From NCBI GenBank assembly GCA_963693365.1, contig CAVNZM010000001.1, positions 13,640,001 through 13,704,000 on the forward strand: a stretch of 64,000 nucleotides of DNA, given 5' to 3'. Under the pieces are notes generated by a model. It made no database searches, was not told the origin of the DNA, and saw only the letters and a program-made list of their open reading frames with translations. The DNA comes from Amoebidium appalachense. Taxonomy: Eukaryota; Ichthyosporea. A program made the position numbers and the translations under genes. Positions 51,526 to 61,352 of this stretch are shown piece after piece. Position 1 is the stretch's first letter. Every line of letters starts with the position of its first letter.

Positions 51526-52141
51526 GAGGGGGGGGGGGAGGGGGCGGGGGGTGTAGATCCCTCGGGGGAGGGGGGGGGGAGAGGGAGGGGGAGGGGGGGG
51601 AGGGGGAGGGAGGGGGGGGGGGGGGGGTGGAAAGCAAAACCACAGGTGGTTTGCAGTTAGGCGCCACTGTGTAAAGCGGCTTGTTTTACAGTGTGGGTGC
51701 GATGGGTGTGCCCCTTATTTTTGGACACACGTCCGAGATTAACAGTACAATGTCCATGTTTTGGGTTCTGCGGACAAACTACTGCATGACCGGTGAACAC
51801 GAGTCACAGAGCACCAAGTGTCTCACGTGGGCAATGTGTGTGCGCTTAACTGATTGTGAGTATACTTGTAATCCTTTCTTTGAGTTTTTGTCCTAGCCTT
51901 TGGTGGCTGTGCGCTGACCGGGCCTGTAAGCCCTACCCCGCTCCATGCACGCGCTAAGGAATGTATGCACACACACAAACGCACAACCACACTTGCTCGC
52001 TCACCTGACCAGGCAATCCACGCAGAAGAGAAAAGAGCACTCATCCTCCCAGTGGCCCCCAACCACCTCTGTGTGATCACGTGCTTCCATGCAGATGGCG
52101 CACTTCCTATAAATTGCCCGCGTGCCCTCGGTCCCGCCCAT
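47944..52141 (-). CDS. RBR-type RING E3 with tandem CCHC zinc knuckles
   Basis: Complete 316-residue protein from exons 52141-52005, 51240-51064, 49989-49848, 48997-48819 and 48259-47944; GT-AG with phases 2, 2, 0, 2 all matching. RING1: CAIC (C14, C17), C35, then FCVDC (C40, C43) and CPGPGC (C68, C73); the usual His of the C-x-H-x-F-C block is Phe37. After a helical linker, a second module reads CPTC (C129, C132), EKNSGC (C142), ECVCGEEWCYSC. It matches RING2 of RBR ligases, where the Cys of the EK-x-x-GC motif (C142) carries ubiquitin as a thioester. No separate IBR lies between them. From about residue 171 follow CCHC knuckles: [44 protein letters not shown] (split by an intron), [42 protein letters not shown], then a degenerate CMVC. 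Knuckles bind single-stranded RNA or DNA, so an RNA-guided or RNA-regulated ubiquitin ligase is a reasonable inference. Start chosen at 52141 (GGAAATGG); the frame is open upstream. The product ends VHS before TGA. Confidence 0.85.
48345..48480. repeat. (GGT)n, (GA)n and poly-G
   Basis: Intron of the RBR gene between its last two exons. Confidence 0.95.
50486..50562. repeat. 77-nt uninterrupted poly-C
   Basis: Longest pure homopolymer in the window, in the RBR intron between exons 2 and 3. Confidence 0.95.
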
Positions 52142-52910
52142 TTCCAAAAACACACCAAAGGAACCGTTCAAAAAAAAAGACAGGCGAAAGTGTTCGAACG
52201 GCCCCTGCAGTTTACACGAGAACAGCCGTCTCACAAGTGGGTTGATGGCTGTATAGTACACTGTTTCCTTTTAGGTCAAGTATGTATTCAAGTCCTTGCA
52301 ACATGAGTTTGTGCATATTCGAATTGGTGAGTGGTTTCGAGGATTAGGCCTTCTGTGAGAGCCTTTTATTTCGAATCTTCGAAAAACATCAGACGGAATC
52401 ACCTCCAGTTCAAGTCAACCGGGGACTTGGCCGGGAATGCCGCCAAATGTGCTGCACCTCGGGGAAATTTAAAGAAAACACACCGTAGTACAGCACACAC
52501 ACCTACACACACACACACACACACACAGCTCGTACACACACAAACAGCTGTCACACACACAGCGAACTTTTCCACAATAGCGTCCCATAAGCCATAACAT
52601 TGTGTTCAGAGAACTCTGTTTTGAGCGGTTAACGTACAGCTGGACCACTTTTCGTTACGCAACAGGCCGCGACACGGAATATTGTTATCTCTCACCTAAA
52701 TTTAACACAGCATTTTTATTCATTTTTAAACCATTTAAAAACTACAAAAACTTAAATCGTGTTATGTTGGCTTATAAATTTGCTTTTATCATGAGCCAGC
52801 TCTACCGACTAGAGCCAGGCGACGGGCCCTGTCCAGTACGTCTCAGCTGCAGTACGGCACTTTTTCGAACTGAATCTCTAAGAAACACACACACACCGTG
52901 AACAGGCACA

Positions 52911-53056
52911 GTTACTATGGTATAGGTGTCATAAAATGTAGCAGTCGCTGTCCCCCAGCGACAATGCCTTTTGGCCGATCTGGGTAAGCGCTTGGTTATG
53001 GACCTCTTCCACCCATGTTTGAGCCTCTGGCTGGGGCCTTGGTTTTTTTTTAGGTC
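52911..53056 (+). repeat. Short interspersed repeat, copy A
   Basis: Begins TACTATGGTATAGGTGTCAT, contains GTAGCAGTCGCTGT and CTTTTGGCCGATCTGGGT, then GAGCCTCTGGCTGGGG, and ends in a T run. The same blocks recur at 58137-58240 and, inverted, at 58262-58394. It lies about 320 bp left of the LINE. Could be a SINE or a MITE; no transposase or clear tRNA head seen. Confidence 0.65.
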
Positions 53057-53378
53057 CTCTGCTCTGCCTGACCTTATGTCCGGCTAGTCTACCATGACGT
53101 AGACGCCAGACTTGCTATACAAAAGATGGTGGAGGTGCAGGCCGCGGGTTTCCGAACCACGCGGTACGATCCCATATGTACCGGGGTTTACGCTGTTTAC
53201 TCGAGGCAAAGAGAACCAGTCTCAGGTATGGGGGGGGGGGGTTTTGCTCGGAATATCCCCTCAGCGGTATATCATGATCACGTACATAGATGTCGGGTGG
53301 TGACTATATATCAGGGTTTACTTTCTCTACGAGACACCATAAAGACTACAAGGAGAAATCAATTAGTTGGGGTTCCCC

Positions 53379-53426
<48 letters not shown>

Positions 53427-53469
53427 TTTTTTTAAAGGGGCTCCCCTCGGGACACTCGGTATCAGCTGG

Positions 53470-53518
<49 letters not shown>

Positions 53519-53539
53519 GTGTGTGTGTGTGCGCGTGCG

Positions 53540-56500
53540 CTATAATTTTGTAGTGATGTGTTTCTCAAGCCAATCAATACATCTAATAAACAGGTCGTAG
53601 TTACGCGTGTTTAGTATAAAATCAAGGATGTTGTAATTTACAGGTAGGCTATCTTTCTGGGTGTCTGTTGTGAATGTGACGTGTGTGTGTTGCGGTATTA
53701 TGTGGTCTATCAAACTACATTTGGCGATACATGACCGGTTAAACTGGTGTGTGTGTGTGTTGTTTGGGCATGCAAATGATGCCACCTTATACTTATTAGA
53801 TCTCCACTGTATAGCACGTGTACAGTAAAAGCGTGGTAATTGATCAATAATACCATCAGCTAGAGAAAGACCAGTTCTACAGGAAGGTAATATGTATTTA
53901 GGTGTTATACACTTGCGAGTGCCATATTTGGCAATATGGTTGAGGCGGTCAGTATATATAAAACGAGACATAAGGCTTAGTTTTTCAAGGTGTATGCTTT
54001 CATCGGGTCTAGTGTCGTGTGGTATCTTTTTCCATTTGTTATATTGCGTGATTATCTTGTGATTGTGTACATGTTTAATAAGTAAGTGGCAGTCCAAAGT
54101 CACACACACACTATTGCGGGGTTTATTTGTATTTGTGCCCAGGGGAGAAGGGGAGAGAGAGGGGAGGAAAGAGGGGAGAGGTGAGGAGGGGACAGGTCGG
54201 ATAGAGAAGAGAGGGTGGGAGGGCAAATACTTCTTTAAGCGGCTTATGTGCTTATTGAATTTCAGCGCGAGATAGGATACTCTAGCAGCTATTGGGACCA
54301 GACCATATATCGAGAGCGTTACAGGCCCAGGTTTACAACAGTTGTTAGATAGAAAGGAGGCAACTTCTGCTTCAAGGAAATTTGCCAAGGGTTTAAGCGC
54401 TCTAGTTCTCTCTTTCTTGATCCAAGCGGCGAGAAGGGGTAAACCATATTCACATGCCGGGAAGACAAAAGTGCGAATAAATGTAAGTCTAATAGAAGGA
54501 TGGAGGGGTGTGTCTTTAAAAATATTAGCCGAGAAGAAAGCTAACCGCTTACGAGCCAACTCTACCCTCTTTTCGACCATATGGGGAAACATAACACCAA
54601 CAGAATCAACCGGAACACCAAGATATTTGTATTCTGGAACTATAGGTACAGGTTTAGATGATAATGTAAATGTGTGTAAATTGTTAGCTATATCAGGTAC
54701 AAGAACACCACATTTGTCTATGTTAAGGATCATAAGGTTTGCCTTGCACCACTCTGACACTACATCGAACAATCTTTGCAGGCGTCTAGGGGTACGGGCA
54801 AGGAGGGACAGATCATCAGCATAGAGAAGTGCAGGCGGAAAGTTATTAATAGGGTCATCGTTTTCGGCGTAAATCTTGACAGCCAAATCATCTATAAATA
54901 GGTTAAACAAAAAGGGGCTAAGCAATGAACCCTGCAAGAGACCTCTAGTACGAGCAAAACCATATGAAAGATGCCCATTAACCACAGCTCTACCATAGGT
55001 TTGAGACAAGAGTGCTTCTAACAGAACACCAATGCAGTGTGGTACACCCCGTGCAGCAAGCTTTTCCCATAGGAGACCAGGGGAGACAGAATCGTAAGCA
55101 GTTTTCCAATCAATAAAGCCAACATATTGTGCACCAACTTGCATAGAATCGTGCAGTGCCATTATTTGAACATAACATGAATTGTTTTTACGAAAAGCGG
55201 ATTGGCATGGGTGTATGTGGAGAATAGATTGAAACCTAGGGTGATGTGCAAATAACCTAAGTAAGCAAGCTTCAAAGAATCTACGAACAACCTGGGTTAG
55301 TGTAATGGGGCGAAAGGATGATATGGGGCCCTCAGAGTCCTTCTTAACTATGGGGATCACTAAGGTATCTAACCAAGATGACGGGACATGTCCACATTTA
55401 ACACACCAAGAAAAGAGAGAGCTTAACATGATAGTAAGATCAGGTTTAATAGCACGATCACTTTCCTTTTGTGGGTAGGAGGGAACAAGGATTTTAAGAA
55501 ACCCAGCAGGGAGTCCATCAGGTCCACAAGACTTACTAGAGCTATAACTAGATATCACAGACCATATGGCATCGGGACTGAAAAAGGGGAGGATCGATTC
55601 TATGGGGATAGATGGGTCTACAGGCCACACAATAGGTTTCTGAGCGGGGGTCCTATCTTTAAACAGTTCCGAGAAATACTTATCAGAGTCTATGAGGGGG
55701 TCTCCAGTGGTATCACCAATAATACGAGCAGGGGGGCCAAATCGATTCATACTAGCAAGCCGGCGCAAGCTTTCCTTTTGAGACAGGGGTTCACCTAGTC
55801 TAGCGGGAGTGGTGTTTGGTAACAAGAGAGCATCGGGATATTCCTTCCTACCACCGCCAGCATAATCACCGAGATCTATCAAATCATCAACAATAAAGTT
55901 AGTGCATGTATCTAGTACGAGATGTGAATCTGGCCTGGCTTGTGCAGATTCTAATAGGCGCATATATATAGGGTGTTTCGTAGCATAGCATACACATACA
56001 TCAACTCTACCCCACTGTGACTTAAGCTGGGATAGACGGAGGCGAAAGGTGGGAGGGGGAGGGGGGAGCAGATCAAGGGAGATCTTAGGTAGGAAAAGGA
56101 TAGGAGAGTGGTCAGATGACCTAGAGAGGTTAGGAGGGAGAGAGAGTTTTGACATGGTTGATGGCCAAAAGGCCACTCCCCAGTCGGTGTTGTGGGCATG
56201 GGATATTTGAGGGAACCGCAAAGTGTGACTTTGGACATACCTTGCTAAAGGGATAGCACGCTCCGGGGGCTTAGATGGGTACCCGACACTCACTTGCAGT
56301 GTGTCTGTGTGGTGGAGTCGCGTGTTAAAATCACCTAAAATAACAGTGGACATTGGTAACTGTGACAACTCGTGAGTCAATTCGACAACCGACATAGATG
56401 GTGGGTAATATACAAAAGTAAAAACATTAGAAAGAAACTCTATAGAAACCGAGAATTCCGTTTTTGCTACCGGTTTGCACTTCACTCTCACGTGTGGTGC

Positions 56501-56734
56501 GGCAAGTACAATAATGCCTCGGTTTTTCGCGTAACCGGGGTGTGTGGATGTGTCGACCAATGTAGAGTTGAATTTGTGGTGGTTTTTAAACTGTGTTTCG
56601 CAAATCACTGTAAACGTGTGGTTGTTTGTCTGTTGTTGTATGTAGCTGATTTTATCGTCGAGTGTCCCGGGGGGGAGGCCCTTTTGGGGGCCCAGTGTCC
56701 GAGCATTCCAGAAGAAGAAGGATAAATTAGGCAT
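53540..56734 (-). CDS. LINE ORF2: endonuclease-reverse transcriptase
   Basis: A 1064-residue protein that nicks target DNA and copies element RNA at the nick. The N-terminal apurinic-type endonuclease (about 1-225) shows NARTL, ICETQF (metal-binding Glu), YYPP, ILGDFNTR and SRSSDHSPI (catalytic His). The reverse transcriptase shows SFRPITLTQV, CQSAFRKNNS, FIDWKTAYDSV (first catalytic Asp), GLLQGSLLSPFLFNLFIDDL and LLYADDLSLLA with YADD at residues 638-641. No RNase H follows; the C-terminal third is basic with scattered Cys/His but no clear CCHC motif. All catalytic residues are intact. The ATG overlaps the end of ORF1 by 8 nt in another frame (ATGCCTAA), suggesting translation by termination-reinitiation. 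Domain order fits an APE-type LINE without RNase H; I do not assign a clade. Confidence 0.95.
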   Translation of the reverse strand: MPNLSFFFWNARTLGPQKGLPPGTLDDKISYIQQQTNNHTFTVICETQFKNHHKFNSTLVDTSTHPGYAKNRGIIVLAAPHVRVKCKPVAKTEFSVSIEFLSNVFTFVYYPPSMSVVELTHELSQLPMSTVILGDFNTRLHHTDTLQVSVGYPSKPPERAIPLARYVQSHTLRFPQISHAHNTDWGVAFWPSTMSKLSLPPNLSRSSDHSPILFLPKISLDLLPPPPPTFRLRLSQLKSQWGRVDVCVCYATKHPIYMRLLESAQARPDSHLVLDTCTNFIVDDLIDLGDYAGGGRKEYPDALLLPNTTPARLGEPLSQKESLRRLASMNRFGPPARIIGDTTGDPLIDSDKYFSELFKDRTPAQKPIVWPVDPSIPIESILPFFSPDAIWSVISSYSSSKSCGPDGLPAGFLKILVPSYPQKESDRAIKPDLTIMLSSLFSWCVKCGHVPSSWLDTLVIPIVKKDSEGPISSFRPITLTQVVRRFFEACLLRLFAHHPRFQSILHIHPCQSAFRKNNSCYVQIMALHDSMQVGAQYVGFIDWKTAYDSVSPGLLWEKLAARGVPHCIGVLLEALLSQTYGRAVVNGHLSYGFARTRGLLQGSLLSPFLFNLFIDDLAVKIYAENDDPINNFPPALLYADDLSLLARTPRRLQRLFDVVSEWCKANLMILNIDKCGVLVPDIANNLHTFTLSSKPVPIVPEYKYLGVPVDSVGVMFPHMVEKRVELARKRLAFFSANIFKDTPLHPSIRLTFIRTFVFPACEYGLPLLAAWIKKERTRALKPLANFLEAEVASFLSNNCCKPGPVTLSIYGLVPIAARVSYLALKFNKHISRLKKYLPSHPLFSIRPVPSSPLPSFLPSLSPSPLGTNTNKPRNSVCVTLDCHLLIKHVHNHKIITQYNKWKKIPHDTRPDESIHLEKLSLMSRFIYTDRLNHIAKYGTRKCITPKYILPSCRTGLSLADGIIDQLPRFYCTRAIQWRSNKYKVASFACPNNTHTHQFNRSCIAKCSLIDHIIPQHTHVTFTTDTQKDSLPVNYNILDFILNTRNYDLFIRCIDWLEKHITTKL

Positions 56735-57911
56735 CGGTTTGGTCCGACACCTGTGGGGTTGGTTCCCACTTGTCGCTTACGGGGTCGTATGCACGACCTT
56801 CCGCCAGCGCGAACAGTTCGCAGAAGAGCTCGATTTCCATCTCGCATCGGCGTTTGCGCTCGAGCAGTTTCTCACCAGAAAACATTGGTTCCTTCGTGTC
56901 CGTGTCTATCACGCTCGTAGCATCGTTTTCCAACTTTGCGAGGAACTCTTTTGCCTTGCTGATGCGTACACGACAACGTGTGGCGCACGCATTCTTAGCA
57001 GACACTTTACGTTCTTTGTCTGCTTTCTGAATGTTTTCCGGCGCGCATGGGTCGTAGCTTGGGAGGTGGGTGAAGAAGCTTCCACACCCCTTTGTCGCGT
57101 CACGGATGAACGCACGGTTATAGTCGCCCCGTACTGCTACTTCCAGCACATCGTATCCAATGAAGGACAGACAAAGGATGCGAGAGCACCGGAAGCCGAG
57201 AGCCTTGAAGATGGACCACATGGCCCTGTGTGGGCGTCTGCCGTGCTTGACTTTGAAATACACCCTCTCGTATTTGGGTGGGATGTTGATGTTACCGTTT
57301 GCTTGGGTGTTCCCCTTAGCCGGCGGTTTGGAAGGGGAGTTGCGGCGGTACTCGTTGCCTGCAAGAATGCTGGCATATGTTTCCTTGGCAATTTGGCGGA
57401 GCTCGGGTGTTTTACGAGAGTTCGCATATTCTAGGAACTCTGCCGGGAGCTGTGCTTCCGGTCCTGTGTTGTTTTGTGTTGGGGTGGAAATGTCTCCGTC
57501 GCGAGATGTTTGCTCATGAGTTTTGGGGTTTTGCGATCCACTAATGTTTAGCTGGGCTGTGAGTGAATCAATGGTGAGCTTGAGTTGGGTATTTTCTGTT
57601 TGGAGTTTTTCTATCATGTTCTTGAGTGGTAACAGCTCATTTAGCTGTTTCTTAACGAGGGCAAGTTCTGCCAGTACTGTATCAACCGAAAGTTTCGGCA
57701 TGGTTGTTATTGTGTTTCTACGGAGTGGTGTGGTGTTATTCTGAATGGGTAGTGTATTGTAAATAGGTGTTGCGCTTAGTCTAAGGCGATGTTTTTCTGG
57801 TTGTGCATCTGTGGTAGGTGTATCTGCTGGACGTTTTAATGGTCGCACATGTGTGATGGGTGTAGATGGAACTTTGAAAGAGGTTCTGAAACGATTATAG
57901 GCATGTGCCAT
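56727..57911 (-). CDS. LINE ORF1: coiled-coil nucleic-acid-binding protein
   Basis: A 394-residue protein directly upstream of ORF2 on the same strand. Residues about 70-125 form a heptad-like coiled coil (LAELALVKKQLNELLPLKNM, EKLQTENTQLKLTIDSL), as in ORF1p proteins that trimerise on element RNA. A polar linker (Gln/Asn/Thr) follows, then a conserved-looking globular part (KYERVYFKVKHGRRPHRAMW, YDVLEVAVRGDYNRAFI) and a Lys/Arg/Glu-rich C-terminal region. No zinc knuckle is seen. It likely packages the transcript with ORF2 protein. Position and coiled coil support the role; I recognise no specific RNA-binding fold. Confidence 0.85.
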   Translation of the reverse strand: MAHAYNRFRTSFKVPSTPITHVRPLKRPADTPTTDAQPEKHRLRLSATPIYNTLPIQNNTTPLRRNTITTMPKLSVDTVLAELALVKKQLNELLPLKNMIEKLQTENTQLKLTIDSLTAQLNISGSQNPKTHEQTSRDGDISTPTQNNTGPEAQLPAEFLEYANSRKTPELRQIAKETYASILAGNEYRRNSPSKPPAKGNTQANGNINIPPKYERVYFKVKHGRRPHRAMWSIFKALGFRCSRILCLSFIGYDVLEVAVRGDYNRAFIRDATKGCGSFFTHLPSYDPCAPENIQKADKERKVSAKNACATRCRVRISKAKEFLAKLENDATSVIDTDTKEPMFSGEKLLERKRRCEMEIELFCELFALAEGRAYDPVSDKWEPTPQVSDQTDA

Positions 57912-58136
57912 GACATGGATGGGGGTGTTCCCCGGCCCTTAGGGCCACGGATGGCCTGGTTTAGGGGTGGATGCGCGAAGGATACTATTTATTAGCAGAT
58001 AATAAAGAGCGACATTTGAATCGATGTATGTACCGTTGCTCTATCGACCTGAGATCAATGACCCGGACCGATTTCCGGCTATTAGCTGCGCCATGGCGAA
58101 AGAGGCTCCGAGGACGTAGCCTGTCAAGGGGGGAGT

Positions 58137-58240
58137 ACATGGTATAGGTGTGTCATAAAATGTAGCAGTCGCTGTTCCGCAGCGGCTATGCCTTTTGGCC
58201 GATCTGGGTAAGCGCTTGGTTATGGACCTATGGTAGTCTG
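58137..58240 (+). repeat. Short interspersed repeat, copy C
   Basis: Matches copy A from ATGGTATAGGTGTGTCAT through GCGCTTGGTTATGGACC, then diverges. It faces inverted copy B, making a fold-back of about 95-bp arms around an A-rich centre. Confidence 0.65.
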
Positions 58241-58261
58241 CTTCGACAACCCACTTGCACA

Positions 58262-58394
58262 CGAAAAAAAAAAAAAAATCAAGTCCCCAGCCAGAGGCTC
58301 GAATATGGGTGCAGAAGTTCGAACCCCAGATCGGCCAAAAGGCATTGCCGGTGGGGGACAGCGACTGCTACATTTTATCATATCTATACCATAG
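58262..58394 (-). repeat. Short interspersed repeat, copy B (inverted)
   Basis: Reverse complement of copy A, including GAGCCTCTGGCTGGGG and a terminal T run (seen as A15 at about 58264). It carries GTTCGAACCCC on the plus strand, like a pol III B-box, so a tRNA-derived SINE is possible, but no A-box was found. Confidence 0.6.
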
Positions 58395-58779
58395 TTACAA
58401 ACATAAAGAGCAGCTACTGTGCTAAAACGACTAGGCGAGCAAATTTGAAACCTAGGCCTAGGCGAAAAGCCTTTGCGTCACTTCTAAGACGCAGAGCTAC
58501 CTATCAGTTACTGTAGTTCGGTTAAAATAATCATTGGCTTTGTGTGTGCACGGCAGTTATTACTACTATGATACAAAAGCACAGTGCACCCACTCAGGTA
58601 GTTATTACAAAGCAGGTTTATATAGCAGCAAAATCTGATAGCAAAATCAAGCATTCCCGATTGACCCGGCAATTCGTTTACATTTGCAAAAACCACCCCG
58701 CAGTAATATTCAGTCTTCAGAAGCCGAAGTGTTGCAATTTAAACCGGCCGCCTTGCAACGAGAATCACACGTGTTGAAA

Positions 58780-58926
58780 ATGGGGGAGACACAAGGAAGC
58801 GTGTGCCCTTCACGTACAAGATGTGTGCCATATGCACGGATGTACGTGCACAGAGGCACCTAATCAATATTAGAGCCACTGGAGGTCAGATTGTCGCACT
58901 GACTTCTGCTGGGAGTGCATGGTCCG
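58780..58926 (+). pseudogene. Relic of an RBR first exon (RING1), frameshifted
   Basis: Paralogue of the first exon of the 47.9-52.1 kb RBR gene on the other strand. It opens MGETQGSV (compare MGGTEGTR), continues in a second frame as TYKMCAICTDVRAQRHLI (compare [14 protein letters not shown]) and in a third as HWRSDCRTDFCWECMVR (compare [17 protein letters not shown]). It closes at the same place with a GTGAGT donor. Two frame changes within 150 bp break it. No downstream RBR exons could be read. The segment keeps the ATG, the Cys pairs and the splice donor, so it descends from a spliced gene and not from a retrocopy. Confidence 0.65.
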
Positions 58927-59639
58927 GTGAGTAAGTGTGTGCGTGTACGCACGTGATTTTTTTTTTTTCTTCTTTTTTCCCCCCCCTTTTTCTTTTTTGG
59001 CTTTGAAATTCGCCCTTTCTTTTTCTTCTTGTTTTCTGTTCTTCTTCTTCTTTTTTTCATTTTCGTGCTTTCTTATTGTGTGGGTACCAGCCCCCGGGCC
59101 GGGAGCAATACCTACCAACCATACACTGTACTAAGACATACAGTATGTGCATGTTCATGCGCATATTGAGCTATTACCGTGCAACTGCAAGACTTGGTCC
59201 TGGGCGGAAATTTAGCAGAGTTGATGAAGACACATTCAGTCTGACACTATTCCTATATTTGAATTTAAAGCAGGAGCTCTTGTGTTTTTCGTTGTTACTA
59301 GTAATATGAGCGTCCGCCGCATTGAATCTTGAAACGAACACACAGGCCTGCAAAAAAGTACATTGACATCGTTGTAGAATGCACATGCAAAGGTGCTCTT
59401 GTATTACAGGATTCTAGCTAGCTAGGGACAGCCCCCCCCCCCCCCCCCCCCCCCCCCCTTCCCCCGCCACCCCACCCCCACCCCCTCTTGCTTTGCCCCC
59501 GAACTCTCCCACACTAAATCCCGCTGTTCCCTTGTGCCGTAGCCATCACACTTAAAGGCTATAGGCTGCAAAGTTCCCGGGCCGCCACGGCCACCCTCCT
59601 CGACACACACCATACGTACGTCACAGACACGCATATACG

Positions 59640-60241
<602 letters not shown>

Positions 60242-60335
60242 GAGAGAGGAGACTGAGAGGGAGACTGAGAGTGAGAGATATAGAGGGGGGGCTGCGAGGG
60301 GAGAGGGGGGGGGGGGGGGTTAATAATAGTGTTTA

Positions 60336-60870
60336 TGGAATGGAGGATATCGATGCGTGAGGGCCACAGGCGCACGCCCACTACTACTGAGTATGTACTC
60401 ACGTATGTAGTACTCACTCGCACGTGCTCCGAGGCTCAGATGCGAAATTCGCGAATCTTCGTTTCATCCATCCACGTGCCTGAACATAAACATAAACCGT
60501 CCATACGTAAACACTCTTTCGGTTCAATGCATGAATACATACATCAATGATTTAGTTATACTCCTATTAGTCGAGTTCTTGCCTTTTTTCATCTATTTTC
60601 ATTTGGTTTCTCAGTGTTGTTGGAAAACTCCATGAGTTGATAGGGTCATGTACGATATCCCCCGTCATCCTGTTGGTTGATCTGTTTAGCCAATCAAAAC
60701 ATATACACACTGCATACCATGCATTCCAGCCCAGGGCAGACAATTTGCTAGATTTTATTCCGTTGGATCGTTTTGATTGGCTGCCCTATCTGTTTTTGCC
60801 CACACATGGCCCGGGCACCACGGAATGGAGGATACACGGTGATATCGACCACGGTCTTTTTTTCAGAGGG
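60336..60870. repeat. Tandem duplication, unit 1 (~540 bp)
   Basis: From GGAATGGAGGATATCGATGC to about the next GGAATGGAGGATA. Shares long identical blocks with 60871-61352, offset 541-543 bp, for example CACGTGCTCCGAGGCTCAG and CATAAACCGTCCATACGTAAA. No coding potential seen. Confidence 0.85.
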
Positions 60871-61352
60871 CCGTGTATCGACGCGTGAGGGCCCGCGCGG
60901 CGCGCACGCCCACCACTAGTGAGTATGTATACTATGTACTCACGTATGTAGTACTCACTTGCACGTGCTCCGAGGCTCAGATGCGAAATTCGCGAATCTT
61001 CGTTTCGTGCATCCACGTGCCTGAACATAAACATAAACCGTCCATACGTAAATACTCTTTCGATTCAATGCATGAATGCATATATCAATGATTTAGTTAT
61101 ATTCCTATTAGTCGAGTTCTTGCCTTTTTTCATCTATTTTCATTTGGTTTCTCAGTGTTGTTGGAAAACTCCATGAGTTGATAGGGTCATGTACGATATC
61201 CCCCGTCAATCGTCATCCTGTTGGTTGATCTGTTTAGCCAATCAAAACATATACACACTGTATACTATGCATTCCAGGGCAGACAATTTACTAGATTTTA
61301 TTCCGTTGGATCGTTTTGATTGGCTGCCCTATCTGTTTTTGCCCACACATGA
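60871..61352. repeat. Tandem duplication, unit 2
   Basis: Second copy, with scattered substitutions and small indels relative to unit 1 (an extra GTCAATC near 61206). It ends where the sequence diverges after TTTGCCCACACATG. Confidence 0.85.

Larger units (their letters stand above)
53380..57926 (-). mobile_element. Non-LTR retrotransposon (LINE), apparently full length
   Basis: Minus-strand element with ORF1, ORF2, a short 3' UTR holding a (CA)n array, and a poly(A) tail seen as a T tract from 53380 to about 53433. The octamer GTTCCCCG occurs directly left of the tail (53372-53379) and at 57927-57934, just upstream of ORF1. As a target-site duplication it would set the element at about 4.55 kb with a 15-nt 5' UTR. 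Both ORFs are free of stops or frameshifts, so insertion looks recent and the copy may be competent. Ends are inferred; the interior is certain. Confidence 0.85.

Noticed and set aside
59131-59309. Possible second exon of the RBR relic after TACAG
   Set aside because: Open in the right phase, but the protein does not resemble the linker or CPGPGC region of the live gene.
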